Below, piece after piece: positions 34,420 through 43,050 of a stretch of 64,000 bases of DNA. Source of the stretch: Clostridium sartagoforme (lineage in GTDB: Bacteria; Bacillota; Clostridia; Clostridiales; Clostridiaceae); assembly GCF_004794105.1 (NCBI RefSeq), contig NZ_SRYR01000001.1, forward strand, positions 372,001-436,000. The letters run 5' to 3'. Within the stretch, counting starts at the first letter, position 1. Every line of letters starts with the position of its first letter. The notes below the pieces were generated by a model, which saw only the letters and a list, made by a program, of their open reading frames with translations, was not told where the DNA came from and ran no database searches. The translations under genes were made by a program, and so were the position numbers.

Positions 34420-36117
34420 ATGAAAAAAATATTAATAGTAGGTGGAGTAGCTGGTGGAGCTTCAGCAGCAGCTAGATTAAGAAGACTTAGTGAAGAAGAT
34501 CAAATAATAATGTTTGAAAAGGGGCCTCATGTATCATTTTCAAACTGTGCCCTTCCATATCATTTAAGTGGAGTAATAGAAGAGGCTGATAAACTTGTAC
34601 TTATGAGTCCTGAAAAGTTTAAAGCACAATATAATATTGAAGCTAGAGTAAGTAGTGAAGTTCTTTCTATAGATAGAAAAAATAAAGAAATAGAAGTAAA
34701 GAACTATTTAACTGGAGATATTTATAGAGAAAGCTATGATAAGTTAATTTTATCTCCAGGAGCAAAACCAATAGTACCTAATATACCAGGAATAGATAAG
34801 GTTAATGTATTTACTATAAGAAATGTTGTAGATATTGATAAGTTAAATAGATATGTTAAAGAACTTGAAGCAAAGGATATAGCTGTAATTGGTGGAGGTT
34901 TTATTGGAGTTGAAGCTGCTGAAAACTTAAGAGAAGCTGGATATAATGTTTCCTTAATTGAAGCCATGGATCAAATATTAAAACCTTTTGATTATGATAT
35001 GGTTCAAATTCTACATAAGGAAATGTACGATAAGGGAATTAACTTAATAGTAGGAGATAAGGTAGAAAACTTTGAAGAAAATAAAGTAGTTTTAAATTCA
35101 GGAAAGAAAATTACAGCTAAGGCTGTAGTTATGGCTATTGGAGTTTTACCTGAAATAACTTTGGCTAAGGAAGCAGGCCTTGAAATTGCACAAACAGGGG
35201 CTATTAAAGTAGACAGCAATTATAAAACTAGTGATAATGATATTTATGCAGTTGGAGATGCTATTGAAGTTTATAATGCATTGACTCATTCTATGACAAA
35301 GCTATCATTAGCTGGACCAGCTCTTAAGCAAGCAAGGTCAGTTGCGAATCATATTAATGGAAAAAAAGGTATTAACAAAGGTTATATTGGTTCTTCAGCA
35401 ATTAAGGTATTCGATTTTAATGCAGCATCAACTGGCTTAAATGAAGGATTAATTAAAGCTTTAAATATGAATATAAATTATGATATTGTAAGATTAATTA
35501 CTAATGATAAAGTGGGTATTATGCCAGATGCAAAGCCACTGCATTTTAAATTAATATATGAAGTTCCAACAGGAAAAGTTTTAGGGGCTCAAGCTATAGG
35601 TAAGGGTGATGTAACTAAGAGAGTAGATATAATAGCTACAGTTATTAAATTAGGTGGGACAGTAGAAGACTTAAAAGACTTAGAGTTAAGTTATGCTCCA
35701 CCATTTAGCACAGCAAAAGATGTTGTAAATTATGCTGGATATATAGCATCAAACCTTTTAGAAGGAGACTTTAAGCAAGTTAATGTAGATAAGGTAAGAA
35801 AATTAGTTGAAGATAAGGCTTATATAGTAGATGTAAGAGAAGTTAGGGAATTTGAAAATGGACATATTAAAGGAGCTAAGAATATTCCATTAAGTCAATT
35901 AAGAGATAGAGTAAATGAGATACCAAAGGATGTTCCAGTTTACTTACATTGTAGAACTGGACAAAGAAGTTATAATGCGGCATTAGCACTTCAAAACCTT
36001 GGATACAATAATGTGTCTAATATAACAGGAAGTTTCTTAGGTTTATCTTATTATGAATATTATAATGATATATTAACCGGAAGAGAACCAATAGTAACAA
36101 AGTATAATTTTAAATAA
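34420..36117 (+). CDS. CoA-disulfide reductase with C-terminal rhodanese domain
   Basis: A 565-residue fusion. Residues 1-450 are an FAD/NAD(P)H disulfide reductase with ILIVGGVAGGASAAARLRR at the N-terminus, a single redox Cys43 in SFSNCALPY (SFxNCxLPY is typical of CoADR) and IAVIGGGFIGVEAAENL near 152. Residues ~465-560 are a rhodanese domain with active Cys in YLHCRTGQRSY. Such CoADR-RHD enzymes reduce CoA-disulfide, CoA-persulfide or polysulfide with NADH and release sulfide. It starts at ATG behind AAAGGGTGG, downstream of the stand-alone rhodanese gene. Sulfur respiration or persulfide detoxification is the inferred role. Confidence 0.93.
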   Translation: MKKILIVGGVAGGASAAARLRRLSEEDQIIMFEKGPHVSFSNCALPYHLSGVIEEADKLVLMSPEKFKAQYNIEARVSSEVLSIDRKNKEIEVKNYLTGDIYRESYDKLILSPGAKPIVPNIPGIDKVNVFTIRNVVDIDKLNRYVKELEAKDIAVIGGGFIGVEAAENLREAGYNVSLIEAMDQILKPFDYDMVQILHKEMYDKGINLIVGDKVENFEENKVVLNSGKKITAKAVVMAIGVLPEITLAKEAGLEIAQTGAIKVDSNYKTSDNDIYAVGDAIEVYNALTHSMTKLSLAGPALKQARSVANHINGKKGINKGYIGSSAIKVFDFNAASTGLNEGLIKALNMNINYDIVRLITNDKVGIMPDAKPLHFKLIYEVPTGKVLGAQAIGKGDVTKRVDIIATVIKLGGTVEDLKDLELSYAPPFSTAKDVVNYAGYIASNLLEGDFKQVNVDKVRKLVEDKAYIVDVREVREFENGHIKGAKNIPLSQLRDRVNEIPKDVPVYLHCRTGQRSYNAALALQNLGYNNVSNITGSFLGLSYYEYYNDILTGREPIVTKYNFK

Positions 36118-36129
36118 ATATAAGATTCT

Positions 36130-36218
36130 TAAGGTGCTGTCGCACAATGAAAAATTAAGAATGCATAATGGGAAAAAAGTTGTTGAACTACTATTTTAGT
36201 GAGACAACTTTTTCTATA
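36130..36218. repeat. interspersed intergenic repeat copy E with terminator
   Basis: The mini-hairpin GTGCTGTCGCAC and AATGAAAAATTAAGAATG are followed by an AAAAAAGTTGTT...GACAACTTTTTC hairpin that ends the CoADR transcript. The first 20 bases, AAGGTGCTGTCGCACAATGA, are identical to those of copy C. Confidence 0.7.
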
Positions 36219-36291
36219 AAAATAAATGGATAATAATTATCGTATAATAATTATTATAAATTTTTTGGATTTAAATAAGGAGGATTTATTA

Positions 36292-37026
36292 ATGGAACGT
36301 TTAAAAAATAAAGTAGCTATTATTACAGGGGGGGCACAAGGTATGGGTGCATCTCATGTAAGATTATTTGTAAGTGAAGGTGCAAAAGTTGTTTTTACAG
36401 ACTTAAATGAAGAGGCAGGTAGAATATTAGAAGAAGAAATGGGTGCTAATGTAAGATTTATTAAACATGATGTTACCAATGCTGAAGGATGGGATAAAGT
36501 TGTAGAAGAAACTGAAGAAATATTTGGACCTGTTAATATTTTAGTGAACAATGCTGGAATAGCTATGAATAAATCTATTTTAGAAATGACTGAAGGGGAA
36601 TATAGAAAAATTGTAGATATAAATCAAATATCTGTTTTTCTTGGAATTAAAGCATTAGTTCCTTCTATGAAGAAAGTGGGAACAGCTTCAATAATAAATA
36701 TTTCATCTATGAATGGAATAGTAGGTGGAGCAATTGGTTACACAGATACTAAGTTTGCAGTTCGTGGAATGACAAAGGCAGCAGCACTACAATTATCACA
36801 GTTTGGAATAAGAGTTAACTCAGTACATCCAGGTGTGATAGAAACACCAATGGTTACTGAAGGAGACTCATATGAAGCAATTAAGCAGCTTGCTAAACAA
36901 ATTCCAATTAGAAGAATGGCTAAATCTGAAGAAGTTTCAAATTTAGTTCTTTATCTTGCTTCAGATGAATCAAGTTATTCAACAGGATCTGAATTCATTG
37001 TAGATGGTGGATTAACTGCAATGTAG
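36292..37026 (+). CDS. SDR oxidoreductase, 3-alpha/20-beta-hydroxysteroid dehydrogenase-like
   Basis: A 244-residue classical SDR. I chose ATG at 36292 because GGAGG sits 9 bases upstream; an earlier in-frame ATG (36226) has no site and encodes a non-family leader. TGGAQGMG (12-19), Asp37 (NAD(H) preference), NNAG (86-89), and catalytic Ser139, Tyr150, Lys154 in GYTDTK. The run ASIINISSMNGIVGG, VRGMTKAAALQL, RVNSVHPGVIETPM and GSEFIVDGG resembles 3-alpha,20-beta-HSDH and R-specific alcohol dehydrogenases. Substrate is uncertain: steroid, bile acid or a small secondary alcohol. Confidence 0.82.
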   Translation: MERLKNKVAIITGGAQGMGASHVRLFVSEGAKVVFTDLNEEAGRILEEEMGANVRFIKHDVTNAEGWDKVVEETEEIFGPVNILVNNAGIAMNKSILEMTEGEYRKIVDINQISVFLGIKALVPSMKKVGTASIINISSMNGIVGGAIGYTDTKFAVRGMTKAAALQLSQFGIRVNSVHPGVIETPMVTEGDSYEAIKQLAKQIPIRRMAKSEEVSNLVLYLASDESSYSTGSEFIVDGGLTAM

Positions 37027-37605
37027 ATTAAGTCAAGATATCTAAGTAATTAAGCATTGATTTACTATAAAAAGATTATATAAATTACACATTTAACTTT
37101 CTTTTAGGAAGAATGAATTAATAGATATGATAAATAAATTAGTAAGTATATAAAATAATATATTTATAAGAATTTTATATAAAATAAATAAGAAAAGCTT
37201 AGCGTTAAATCACTAGGCTTTTCTTTATGAGGAATACTAATTAGCGAAGGAACTTAATGGTGTCTGATAGTAGTAACTATATAGTTTAAAATAGAGACCT
37301 ATCATGATAGGTAAGCTAAAAAAAGTATCCCTTCTTATCTGAGGAGGTTTGAAGAATATAAAGATGAATATATGATTACTACTAATGGAGAACTTATATA
37401 ATAAAGAAATCTAAGTTTTAATAATTATTGATACAAATATTTCATAAAAATGTGCTAAAATATAGTGTATAAGATAATATATGTAAGTATAATTTTTACT
37501 TTTTAGGAGACTATATTTGTATTAATTTATAGGTAAATAAATTTATAGAGTAAAATATAGGATTGTCTTAAAGAAAATATAAATAAGAAAATGGAGAGTG
37601 ACATT
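37027..37605. other. 579-base gap: terminator, 16-base palindrome, short coding remnant
   Basis: A hairpin at 37191-37224 (AGAAAAGCTTAGCG pairs with CACTAGGCTTTTCT) ends the SDR transcript. A perfect palindrome ACCTATCATGATAGGT lies at 37297-37312. Bases ~37314-37400 encode an open stretch ending ...SIPSYLRRFEEYKDEYMITT and NGELI then stop, protein-like but without start or ribosome binding site, probably the tail of a lost gene. The pepT promoter should lie between 37440 and 37560. Confidence 0.45.
37297..37312. repeat. perfect 16-base palindrome ACCTATCATGATAGGT
   Basis: The sequence is identical to its own reverse complement. It lies in the gap between the SDR and pepT, about 300 bases upstream of pepT and just before the coding remnant. 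It could be an operator; no regulator gene is adjacent. Confidence 0.5.
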
Positions 37606-38832
37606 ATGAAAAAAGTAGAAGAAAGATTTTTAGAATATGTAAAAATAAATACAAAATCAGATGAAACAACTAGAGTAACGCCAAGTACTAAGGGACAATT
37701 AGTATTAGCTGAGAAGTTATGTAATGAGTTAAAAGAATTAGGATTAAAAGATGCAAGAATTAGTGAGTTTGGATATGTTTATGCTACATTAGAGAAGAAT
37801 TGTAATAAAGACATACCTACAATTGGATTTATAGCTCATATGGACACAGCACCAGATTATAGTGGAGAAAATGTTAATCCTCAAATAGTAGAAAATTATG
37901 ATGGAGGAGATATAAAATTAAATGATTCAGAAGTATTATCTCCAAAGTTTTCACCAGAATTAAAGCAATATGTAGGTCAAAGATTAATTACTACAGATGG
38001 AACTACACTTTTAGGGGCAGATGATAAGGCAGGACTCGCTGAAATAATGACAGCAGTTGAATACTTAATTAATCATCCAGAAATAGAACATGGAGATATA
38101 AAAATAGGATTTACACCTGATGAAGAAATTGGTGAAGGTGCTGATCACTTCGACGTTGAAGGCTTCGGAGCAGACTTTGCTTATACTATGGATGGAGGAA
38201 GAATAGGTGAACTTGAATTTGAAAACTTTAATGCAGCAGGATTAAAAGTTAAAATCAAAGGAGTTAATGTTCATCCAGGCTATGCTAAAGATAAGATGTT
38301 AAATTCTATAATGGTGGCTAATGAATTCATAAATAGTCTTCCATTAGATGAAGTTCCTGAAAAGACAGAAAAGTATGAAGGATTTTATCACTTAACAGAT
38401 ATTGAAGCAACTGTTGAAAATACTACTTTAAGCTATATTATTAGAGACTTCTTTACAGAGACTTTTGAAGCAAGAAAAAATAAGATAAGAGAAATTGAAA
38501 AAGAATTAAATAAAAAGTATGGAGAAGGTACAGTAGTAGCTGAAATTAAAGACCAATATAATAATATGAAGGAAAAAATAGAACCTGTAATGCATATAAT
38601 TGAAAATGCAAAAGAAGCAATGATTGAAGCTAATGTAATTCCTAATATTAGACCAATAAGAGGAGGAACTGATGGAGCTAGATTATCATTTATGGGACTT
38701 CCAACTCCTAATATTTTTGCAGGTGGAGAAAACTTCCATGGTAAGTATGAGTATGTACCGGTGGAATCTTTAGAAAAAGCCGTAGAAGTTATAGTTAATA
38801 TAGTAAAAAGATACGGAAGTGCTAGCGCATAA
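37606..38832 (+). CDS. pepT: peptidase T (tripeptide aminopeptidase)
   Basis: 408 residues when started at ATG 37606, which has GGAGAG 7 bases upstream; this equals the usual PepT length, whereas the in-frame ATG at 37591 overlaps the site. M20 metallopeptidase that removes the N-terminal residue of tripeptides in the cytosol. Zinc-site motifs in order: [10 protein letters not shown] (His and catalytic Asp), [14 protein letters not shown] (bridging Asp), [15 protein letters not shown] (Glu pair), [15 protein letters not shown] and the C-terminal [14 protein letters not shown] (His). Single gene. Confidence 0.96.
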   Translation: MKKVEERFLEYVKINTKSDETTRVTPSTKGQLVLAEKLCNELKELGLKDARISEFGYVYATLEKNCNKDIPTIGFIAHMDTAPDYSGENVNPQIVENYDGGDIKLNDSEVLSPKFSPELKQYVGQRLITTDGTTLLGADDKAGLAEIMTAVEYLINHPEIEHGDIKIGFTPDEEIGEGADHFDVEGFGADFAYTMDGGRIGELEFENFNAAGLKVKIKGVNVHPGYAKDKMLNSIMVANEFINSLPLDEVPEKTEKYEGFYHLTDIEATVENTTLSYIIRDFFTETFEARKNKIREIEKELNKKYGEGTVVAEIKDQYNNMKEKIEPVMHIIENAKEAMIEANVIPNIRPIRGGTDGARLSFMGLPTPNIFAGGENFHGKYEYVPVESLEKAVEVIVNIVKRYGSASA

Positions 38833-38833
38833 T

Positions 38834-38920
38834 AAAGAATGAAAGAATTAAGTAATGAAAAAATGAAAAAGTTAAAAAGGAAGATTTGAGGAGAAAACTC
38901 CCCTAGTGGGAGTTTTTTTA
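38834..38920 (+). terminator. terminator after pepT within intergenic repeat copy F
   Basis: GAATGAAAGAATTAAGTAATG repeat-like sequence leads into AAAACTCCCctagtGGGAGTTTTTTT (38894-38920), a strong hairpin with T tract. TTGTTAATTGTTAACTACT-type sequence, also seen at the end of copy D, follows at 39038-39068. Confidence 0.8.
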
Positions 38921-39059
38921 GTAAAAATATATTATTATAAAGCTATTAAAGTTTTTATAAATCTGATTTTATCCTACTTTCTAGTAGATTAATATTTATT
39001 AAATTATTTTAGTAATTTGGAATAAATTACATCATCAATTGTTAATTGTTAACTACTAA

Positions 39060-40196
39060 TTGTTAATTGCCAAAGGGGTGTTTATTATTAATAGCTATGA
39101 TATTTATATTTTAATTAAATTAGTGTTAAGCTTGTATGTAGCATGGACAAGTATAGAAAACAATGAGATTAACTTGTTAGTAGTTTTATTTATATTAATT
39201 TATATAATAGTTATTTTTATAAAAGGAATGGTAATTAAATATGACCTTTTATATAAGGGGTTATTTATTATAGAAGCTGTCTTATCAATTTTCTTTACTA
39301 CTAGATATATAAGTTCTGCTGTGTTAATGATTTGTATGCTAATTTCTGAGTATTTTATTAAAGAAAAAAAGAGAATATATATAGGTGTTCTTTTGTCTAT
39401 AGCACCATTAATTATTGTAATAAATGATAATAGTATAAAAAATATACTAGTGATTTTAATTGTTAATCTAGGTTTAGTAGTAAGTCATGAAATGAATACA
39501 AAGAAAATTAAAGACTTAGATAGGGTACAAGAGGAGCAGAGAAAGTTAATTTATAACTTGCAAAAGAAAATGGTAGATGAGCGTAATTTACAAGATCAAA
39601 TACTGCATACTGCTAGATTAGAGGAAAGAAATAAGATTTCTTCTAGACTTCATGATAAAATTGGACATACTATTTCTGGTACCTTACTTCAATTAGAAGC
39701 TAGTAAGTACGTATTGGACAATGACAAAGAAAAGGGATATTCTATGTTAGATACTTGTATTGATAATTTAAGAAATGGTATGGAAGAAATAAGGATGACA
39801 TTAAGAAATATAAAGCCTGCAGAAGAAGAACTTGGTATAAATAGAATTAGAAAAATTCTAGATGAAAAAATAAAGGATACTAATATCAAAGGAAAAGTTT
39901 CTTATTGTGGCGACTTAGATAGAATTTCAGCTAATATATGGATAGTATTTATTCAAATAATTACAGAGTTAACGACAAATGCTATAAAATATTCTAAAGG
40001 TAATTTAATTTTAGTTAATTTAGAAGTGTTAAATAAGATTATTAAATTAGAAGTTAAGGATAATGGTAGTGGTTGTAGTAATATTAAAAAAGGTATTGGA
40101 CTTCGTAATATAGAAGAAAGTGTAAGTAAATTAGATGGGAAAATAATAATAAATGGTGAAGAGGGCTTTGGTATTATAATTTTAATTCCATATTAG
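39060..40196 (+). CDS. sensor histidine kinase (NarL/LnrJ type)
   Basis: A 359-378 residue membrane sensor kinase. The start is uncertain: TTG at 39060 has no ribosome binding site, while a strong AAAGGGG (39072-39078) is followed at 6-9 bases only by ATT codons, so an ATT start near 39084-39087 is possible. The N-terminus has 4-5 membrane helices (to about residue 140) and a linker helix. HisKA_3 has the phospho-His in RLHDKIGHTISGTLLQLEA, and the HATPase has ITELTTNAIKYSKGN and DNGSGCSNIKKGIGLRNIEE. The response regulator starts 8 bases later. Domain layout and gene order match LnrJ of Bacillus linearmycin resistance. Confidence 0.88.
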   Translation: MLIAKGVFIINSYDIYILIKLVLSLYVAWTSIENNEINLLVVLFILIYIIVIFIKGMVIKYDLLYKGLFIIEAVLSIFFTTRYISSAVLMICMLISEYFIKEKKRIYIGVLLSIAPLIIVINDNSIKNILVILIVNLGLVVSHEMNTKKIKDLDRVQEEQRKLIYNLQKKMVDERNLQDQILHTARLEERNKISSRLHDKIGHTISGTLLQLEASKYVLDNDKEKGYSMLDTCIDNLRNGMEEIRMTLRNIKPAEEELGINRIRKILDEKIKDTNIKGKVSYCGDLDRISANIWIVFIQIITELTTNAIKYSKGNLILVNLEVLNKIIKLEVKDNGSGCSNIKKGIGLRNIEESVSKLDGKIIINGEEGFGIIILIPY

Positions 40197-40204
40197 GGGG
40201 AATT

Positions 40205-40843
40205 ATGAGTATAAGGTTAGTAATTGCTGATGATGATGTTTTAATTAGGGAAAGTTTAAAAATAATTTTATCCTATGATAAGGAAATAGAAGTAATAGAT
40301 ATTTTCGAAAATGGAAAGGATCTAGTTGACTTTTTATTAAAAAACACAATAGATATTGCATTAGTAGATGTTAGAATGCCTATTTTAAATGGGGTAAAAG
40401 CAACATATGAGATAGTTAAGAATACTAAAACAAAGGTTGTAATATTAACTACCTTTGATGAGGATGAATATATCAGAGAAGGTATAAGAAATGGTGCAAT
40501 GGGATATTTACTAAAAAATACTAAACCTGATAAAATAATTGAAACTATAAAAATTGTTAATAATGGAATAGCAGTGATACAAGAAGAAATTTTAAATAAG
40601 CTTAGTAGTAATATGATGGACAAGGATAATGGAAAAGAAAAAATAGATAAAAGCTTGTTTACTGAAAGGGAGCTTGAGGTAATGGAAGCAATAGCAGAGG
40701 GACTAAGTAATAAGGAAATTTCTAAAAAACTTTTTATTTCTGAGGGAACAGTAAAAAATTATATAACTTCAATATTACAAAAAACAAACTTAACTCATAG
40801 AACTCAAATTGCCATTTATTATATAAAAGGCTTTATAAAATAA
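40205..40843 (+). CDS. NarL/LuxR-family response regulator (LnrK-like)
   Basis: 212 residues. Receiver domain with acidic pocket Asp10-Asp11, phospho-acceptor Asp55 in ALVDVRMPILNGV and the switch Lys in LLKNTKPDKI. C-terminal LuxR helix-turn-helix LFTERELEVMEAIAEGLSNKEISKKLFISEGTVKNYI. It should be phosphorylated by the upstream kinase and activate the downstream ABC genes. It starts at ATG behind TAGGGGGAAT, 8 bases after the kinase. A hairpin terminator (40870-40904) separates it from the transporter genes. Confidence 0.94.
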   Translation: MSIRLVIADDDVLIRESLKIILSYDKEIEVIDIFENGKDLVDFLLKNTIDIALVDVRMPILNGVKATYEIVKNTKTKVVILTTFDEDEYIREGIRNGAMGYLLKNTKPDKIIETIKIVNNGIAVIQEEILNKLSSNMMDKDNGKEKIDKSLFTERELEVMEAIAEGLSNKEISKKLFISEGTVKNYITSILQKTNLTHRTQIAIYYIKGFIK

Positions 40844-40869
40844 TATGACTTTTGTCATGGATAAGAGGT

Positions 40870-40904
40870 GACCTTTGCTAGATTTTTTAGCAAGGTCTTT
40901 TTTA
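40870..40904 (+). terminator. terminator or attenuator between the two-component genes and the ABC genes
   Basis: GACCTTTGCTA pairs with TAGCAAGGTC across a T-rich loop, followed by six T residues. The next gene begins 36 bases later, so either read-through or a promoter inside the short gap drives the exporter. Confidence 0.8.
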
Positions 40905-40939
40905 TATAATAAAATCAAGAGGTATGGAGGGGTAAAAAA

Positions 40940-41875
40940 ATGAATGTTATAGAAATTAAAGATTTAGTAAAAAAGTATGATGACACAATTGCGGTGGATA
41001 ATATTAATTTATCTATTGAAGAAGGGGAAATCTATGGAATACTAGGACCAAATGGAGCAGGGAAAAGTACAATAATAAGTTTAATTTGTTCTCTACTGCA
41101 TCCAAGTATAGGAGAAATCAAGATTTTAGGAGAAGATATTAAGAAGAAATCATTAAAAGTAAAAAGACATATAGGACTTGTGCCACAAAATCTAGCTGTA
41201 TATAAGGATTTTACAGCATATGAAAATGTTAAATTCTTTGGAGAACTTTATGGATTAAGAGGTAAGGTACTTGAAGATGCTATAGATGAAGCATTGGAGT
41301 TTACTGGGCTATCTGATGTAAGAAAGAAGAAGGCGAAGGAGTATTCAGGGGGAATGCTAAGAAGGCTTAATATAGCTTGCGCAATAGTTCATAATCCTAA
41401 GATATTAATTATGGATGAACCAACAGTAGGTATAGATCCACAATCAAGAAATAATATTATGCAAGCAGTTAAGAAGTTAAATAAAAAAGGGGTAACCATT
41501 ATTTACACTACTCACTATATGGAAGAAGCAGAAAGTTTATGTACTAAAGTTGCAATTATAGATAAGGGGAAAATAATAGTTGAAGGCACTAAAGAAGAGC
41601 TTAAAAATATAGTAAGTGATAAAAAGATTTTAAATATTGGAGTAGATGATATTTATAAGGTTAATATTGAAAAGTTAAGAAATATAGAAGGAGTAATAGA
41701 TATTTCTATTGATGATAATAGTGTAATAATTACTTCTTCAAAGGATGTAAATAATTTAACTAAGATATTAAAAGAAATTTCAGATGAAAGTTTAAAAATT
41801 AATGATTTAGGCTTTAAAGAAATAACACTAGAAACAGTATTCTTATCATTAACAGGGAAAAAATTAAGAAATTAG
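40940..41875 (+). CDS. ABC transporter ATPase (LnrL-like)
   Basis: 311 residues. Walker A GPNGAGKST, Q-loop VPQNLAVYKDFTAYEN, signature YSGGMLRRL, Walker B ILIMDEPTVGIDP and H-loop YTTHYMEEAE. The C-terminal ~90 residues form the accessory domain typical of DrrA/LnrL/NatA-type exporter ATPases. It pairs with the two following ABC-2 permeases. Start ATG behind GGAGGGG, 11 bases before the first permease. Confidence 0.94.
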   Translation: MNVIEIKDLVKKYDDTIAVDNINLSIEEGEIYGILGPNGAGKSTIISLICSLLHPSIGEIKILGEDIKKKSLKVKRHIGLVPQNLAVYKDFTAYENVKFFGELYGLRGKVLEDAIDEALEFTGLSDVRKKKAKEYSGGMLRRLNIACAIVHNPKILIMDEPTVGIDPQSRNNIMQAVKKLNKKGVTIIYTTHYMEEAESLCTKVAIIDKGKIIVEGTKEELKNIVSDKKILNIGVDDIYKVNIEKLRNIEGVIDISIDDNSVIITSSKDVNNLTKILKEISDESLKINDLGFKEITLETVFLSLTGKKLRN

Positions 41876-41886
41876 GGGGAGATAGT

Positions 41887-43050
41887 ATGATAGCGATAAT
41901 TAAGGCGACAATCTTAAATTGCATTAGAGATAGAAAAAACCTATTTTTTATGATACTCTTTCCTATATTTTTAATTTTCATTGTTGGGAGTACTTTGTCA
42001 TCTTACTTTAATAGTATGGATAACTCAGTATTTGTAAGTGATTTTAATATATACTACCTAAATGAAGGTGACAAAAAAATAAATGAAGTTTTTGATACAT
42101 TTAAAAGTGTAGTAGAGGAAAGTAAAGATATAGAAGATATAAGTATAAAAGAAGTAAGAAATATTGATGATGGGAAAAAAGAAGTAAGAGTTAATAGAGC
42201 AGTATTATTGCATTTAAAGGGGGATTCTATAGATATTTATTCTAATGATAAATCATTTATTAAAAACTCTTTAGTTTACGGTATATTAGAAAGTATTACA
42301 GACAGGTATAATGCAGTTACTGAAGTTTACAAAATTAATCCTATGAAGGCTGGAGAAATAATTAGTAGTACTGAAGAAATAAACTTTATTAAGTCTAATG
42401 ATGTACCCTATGAAAAAAGTCCTAGCTCTATGGACTACTATGGTGTCGCAGAAATTGGCCTTATGATGTTTTATTTTGTTAGTTATCCTTTATTTTTATT
42501 AAAGGAAGATAAATTAAATAATATTAAAGATAGAATAAAATTATCAGGACTATCTTTAAATAAATATTATTTATCATCATTTATAGGATTTTTTATTTTT
42601 TCATATTCAGTGGCCTTAATAAATTATATATTGAGTAATATTTTATTTGATATAAATTATGGTGAGAATTTATTAATAATGCCATTTGCTATGATACCTT
42701 TCTTAATAATTGTAAATGGAGTTGGTATATTAATACCACTAATATTTAAAGAGGATAAGGTGGCTAATACTGTTATACAGAATGTAATTATTCCTGTACT
42801 AACTTTTTTAGGGGGCGGTTATATTGCTATATATGGTGAACTTGAAGGTATTTTTAATTTAATAACCAATATATCTCCATTAAGATGGTTTAATAGCAGC
42901 ATTTTTAGAAGTATATATTCAGGAAATAATAGTTTATTAGTAGACTGGATGATTTTTGGATTTGCAGTTTTAGTTATATTAATTATATTGATTTTCTTTA
43001 TTTCAAAGAAGGAGGAGAGTAACAATGAGAAATATATTAGTGTTAATTAA
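41887..43050 (+). CDS. ABC-2 type permease (LnrM-like)
   Basis: 387 residues with the ABC-2 exporter layout. One N-terminal helix (FFMILFPIFLIFIVGSTL) is followed by an extracellular domain of about 150 residues. Five C-terminal helices follow, starting near EIGLMMFYFVSYPLF and including the LRWFNSSIFRSIYSG segment that occupies the place of the LP.RW.N motif. It forms a heterodimer with the next permease; the genes overlap by 26 bases. Substrate is probably a membrane-active antibiotic or lipid-like compound, by analogy with linearmycin exporters. Confidence 0.9.
   Translation: MIAIIKATILNCIRDRKNLFFMILFPIFLIFIVGSTLSSYFNSMDNSVFVSDFNIYYLNEGDKKINEVFDTFKSVVEESKDIEDISIKEVRNIDDGKKEVRVNRAVLLHLKGDSIDIYSNDKSFIKNSLVYGILESITDRYNAVTEVYKINPMKAGEIISSTEEINFIKSNDVPYEKSPSSMDYYGVAEIGLMMFYFVSYPLFLLKEDKLNNIKDRIKLSGLSLNKYYLSSFIGFFIFSYSVALINYILSNILFDINYGENLLIMPFAMIPFLIIVNGVGILIPLIFKEDKVANTVIQNVIIPVLTFLGGGYIAIYGELEGIFNLITNISPLRWFNSSIFRSIYSGNNSLLVDWMIFGFAVLVILIILIFFISKKEESNNEKYISVN

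Noticed and set aside
34420..36117. Assigning this enzyme as a plain NADH oxidase
   Set aside because: The SFSNCALPY redox motif and fused rhodanese domain fit CoA-disulfide reductase better than water-forming NADH oxidase.
40273..40623. 116-residue minus-strand frame inside the response-regulator gene
   Set aside because: It is fully covered by a well-supported receiver-domain gene on the other strand, with Ile/Ser/Phe-rich antisense composition.
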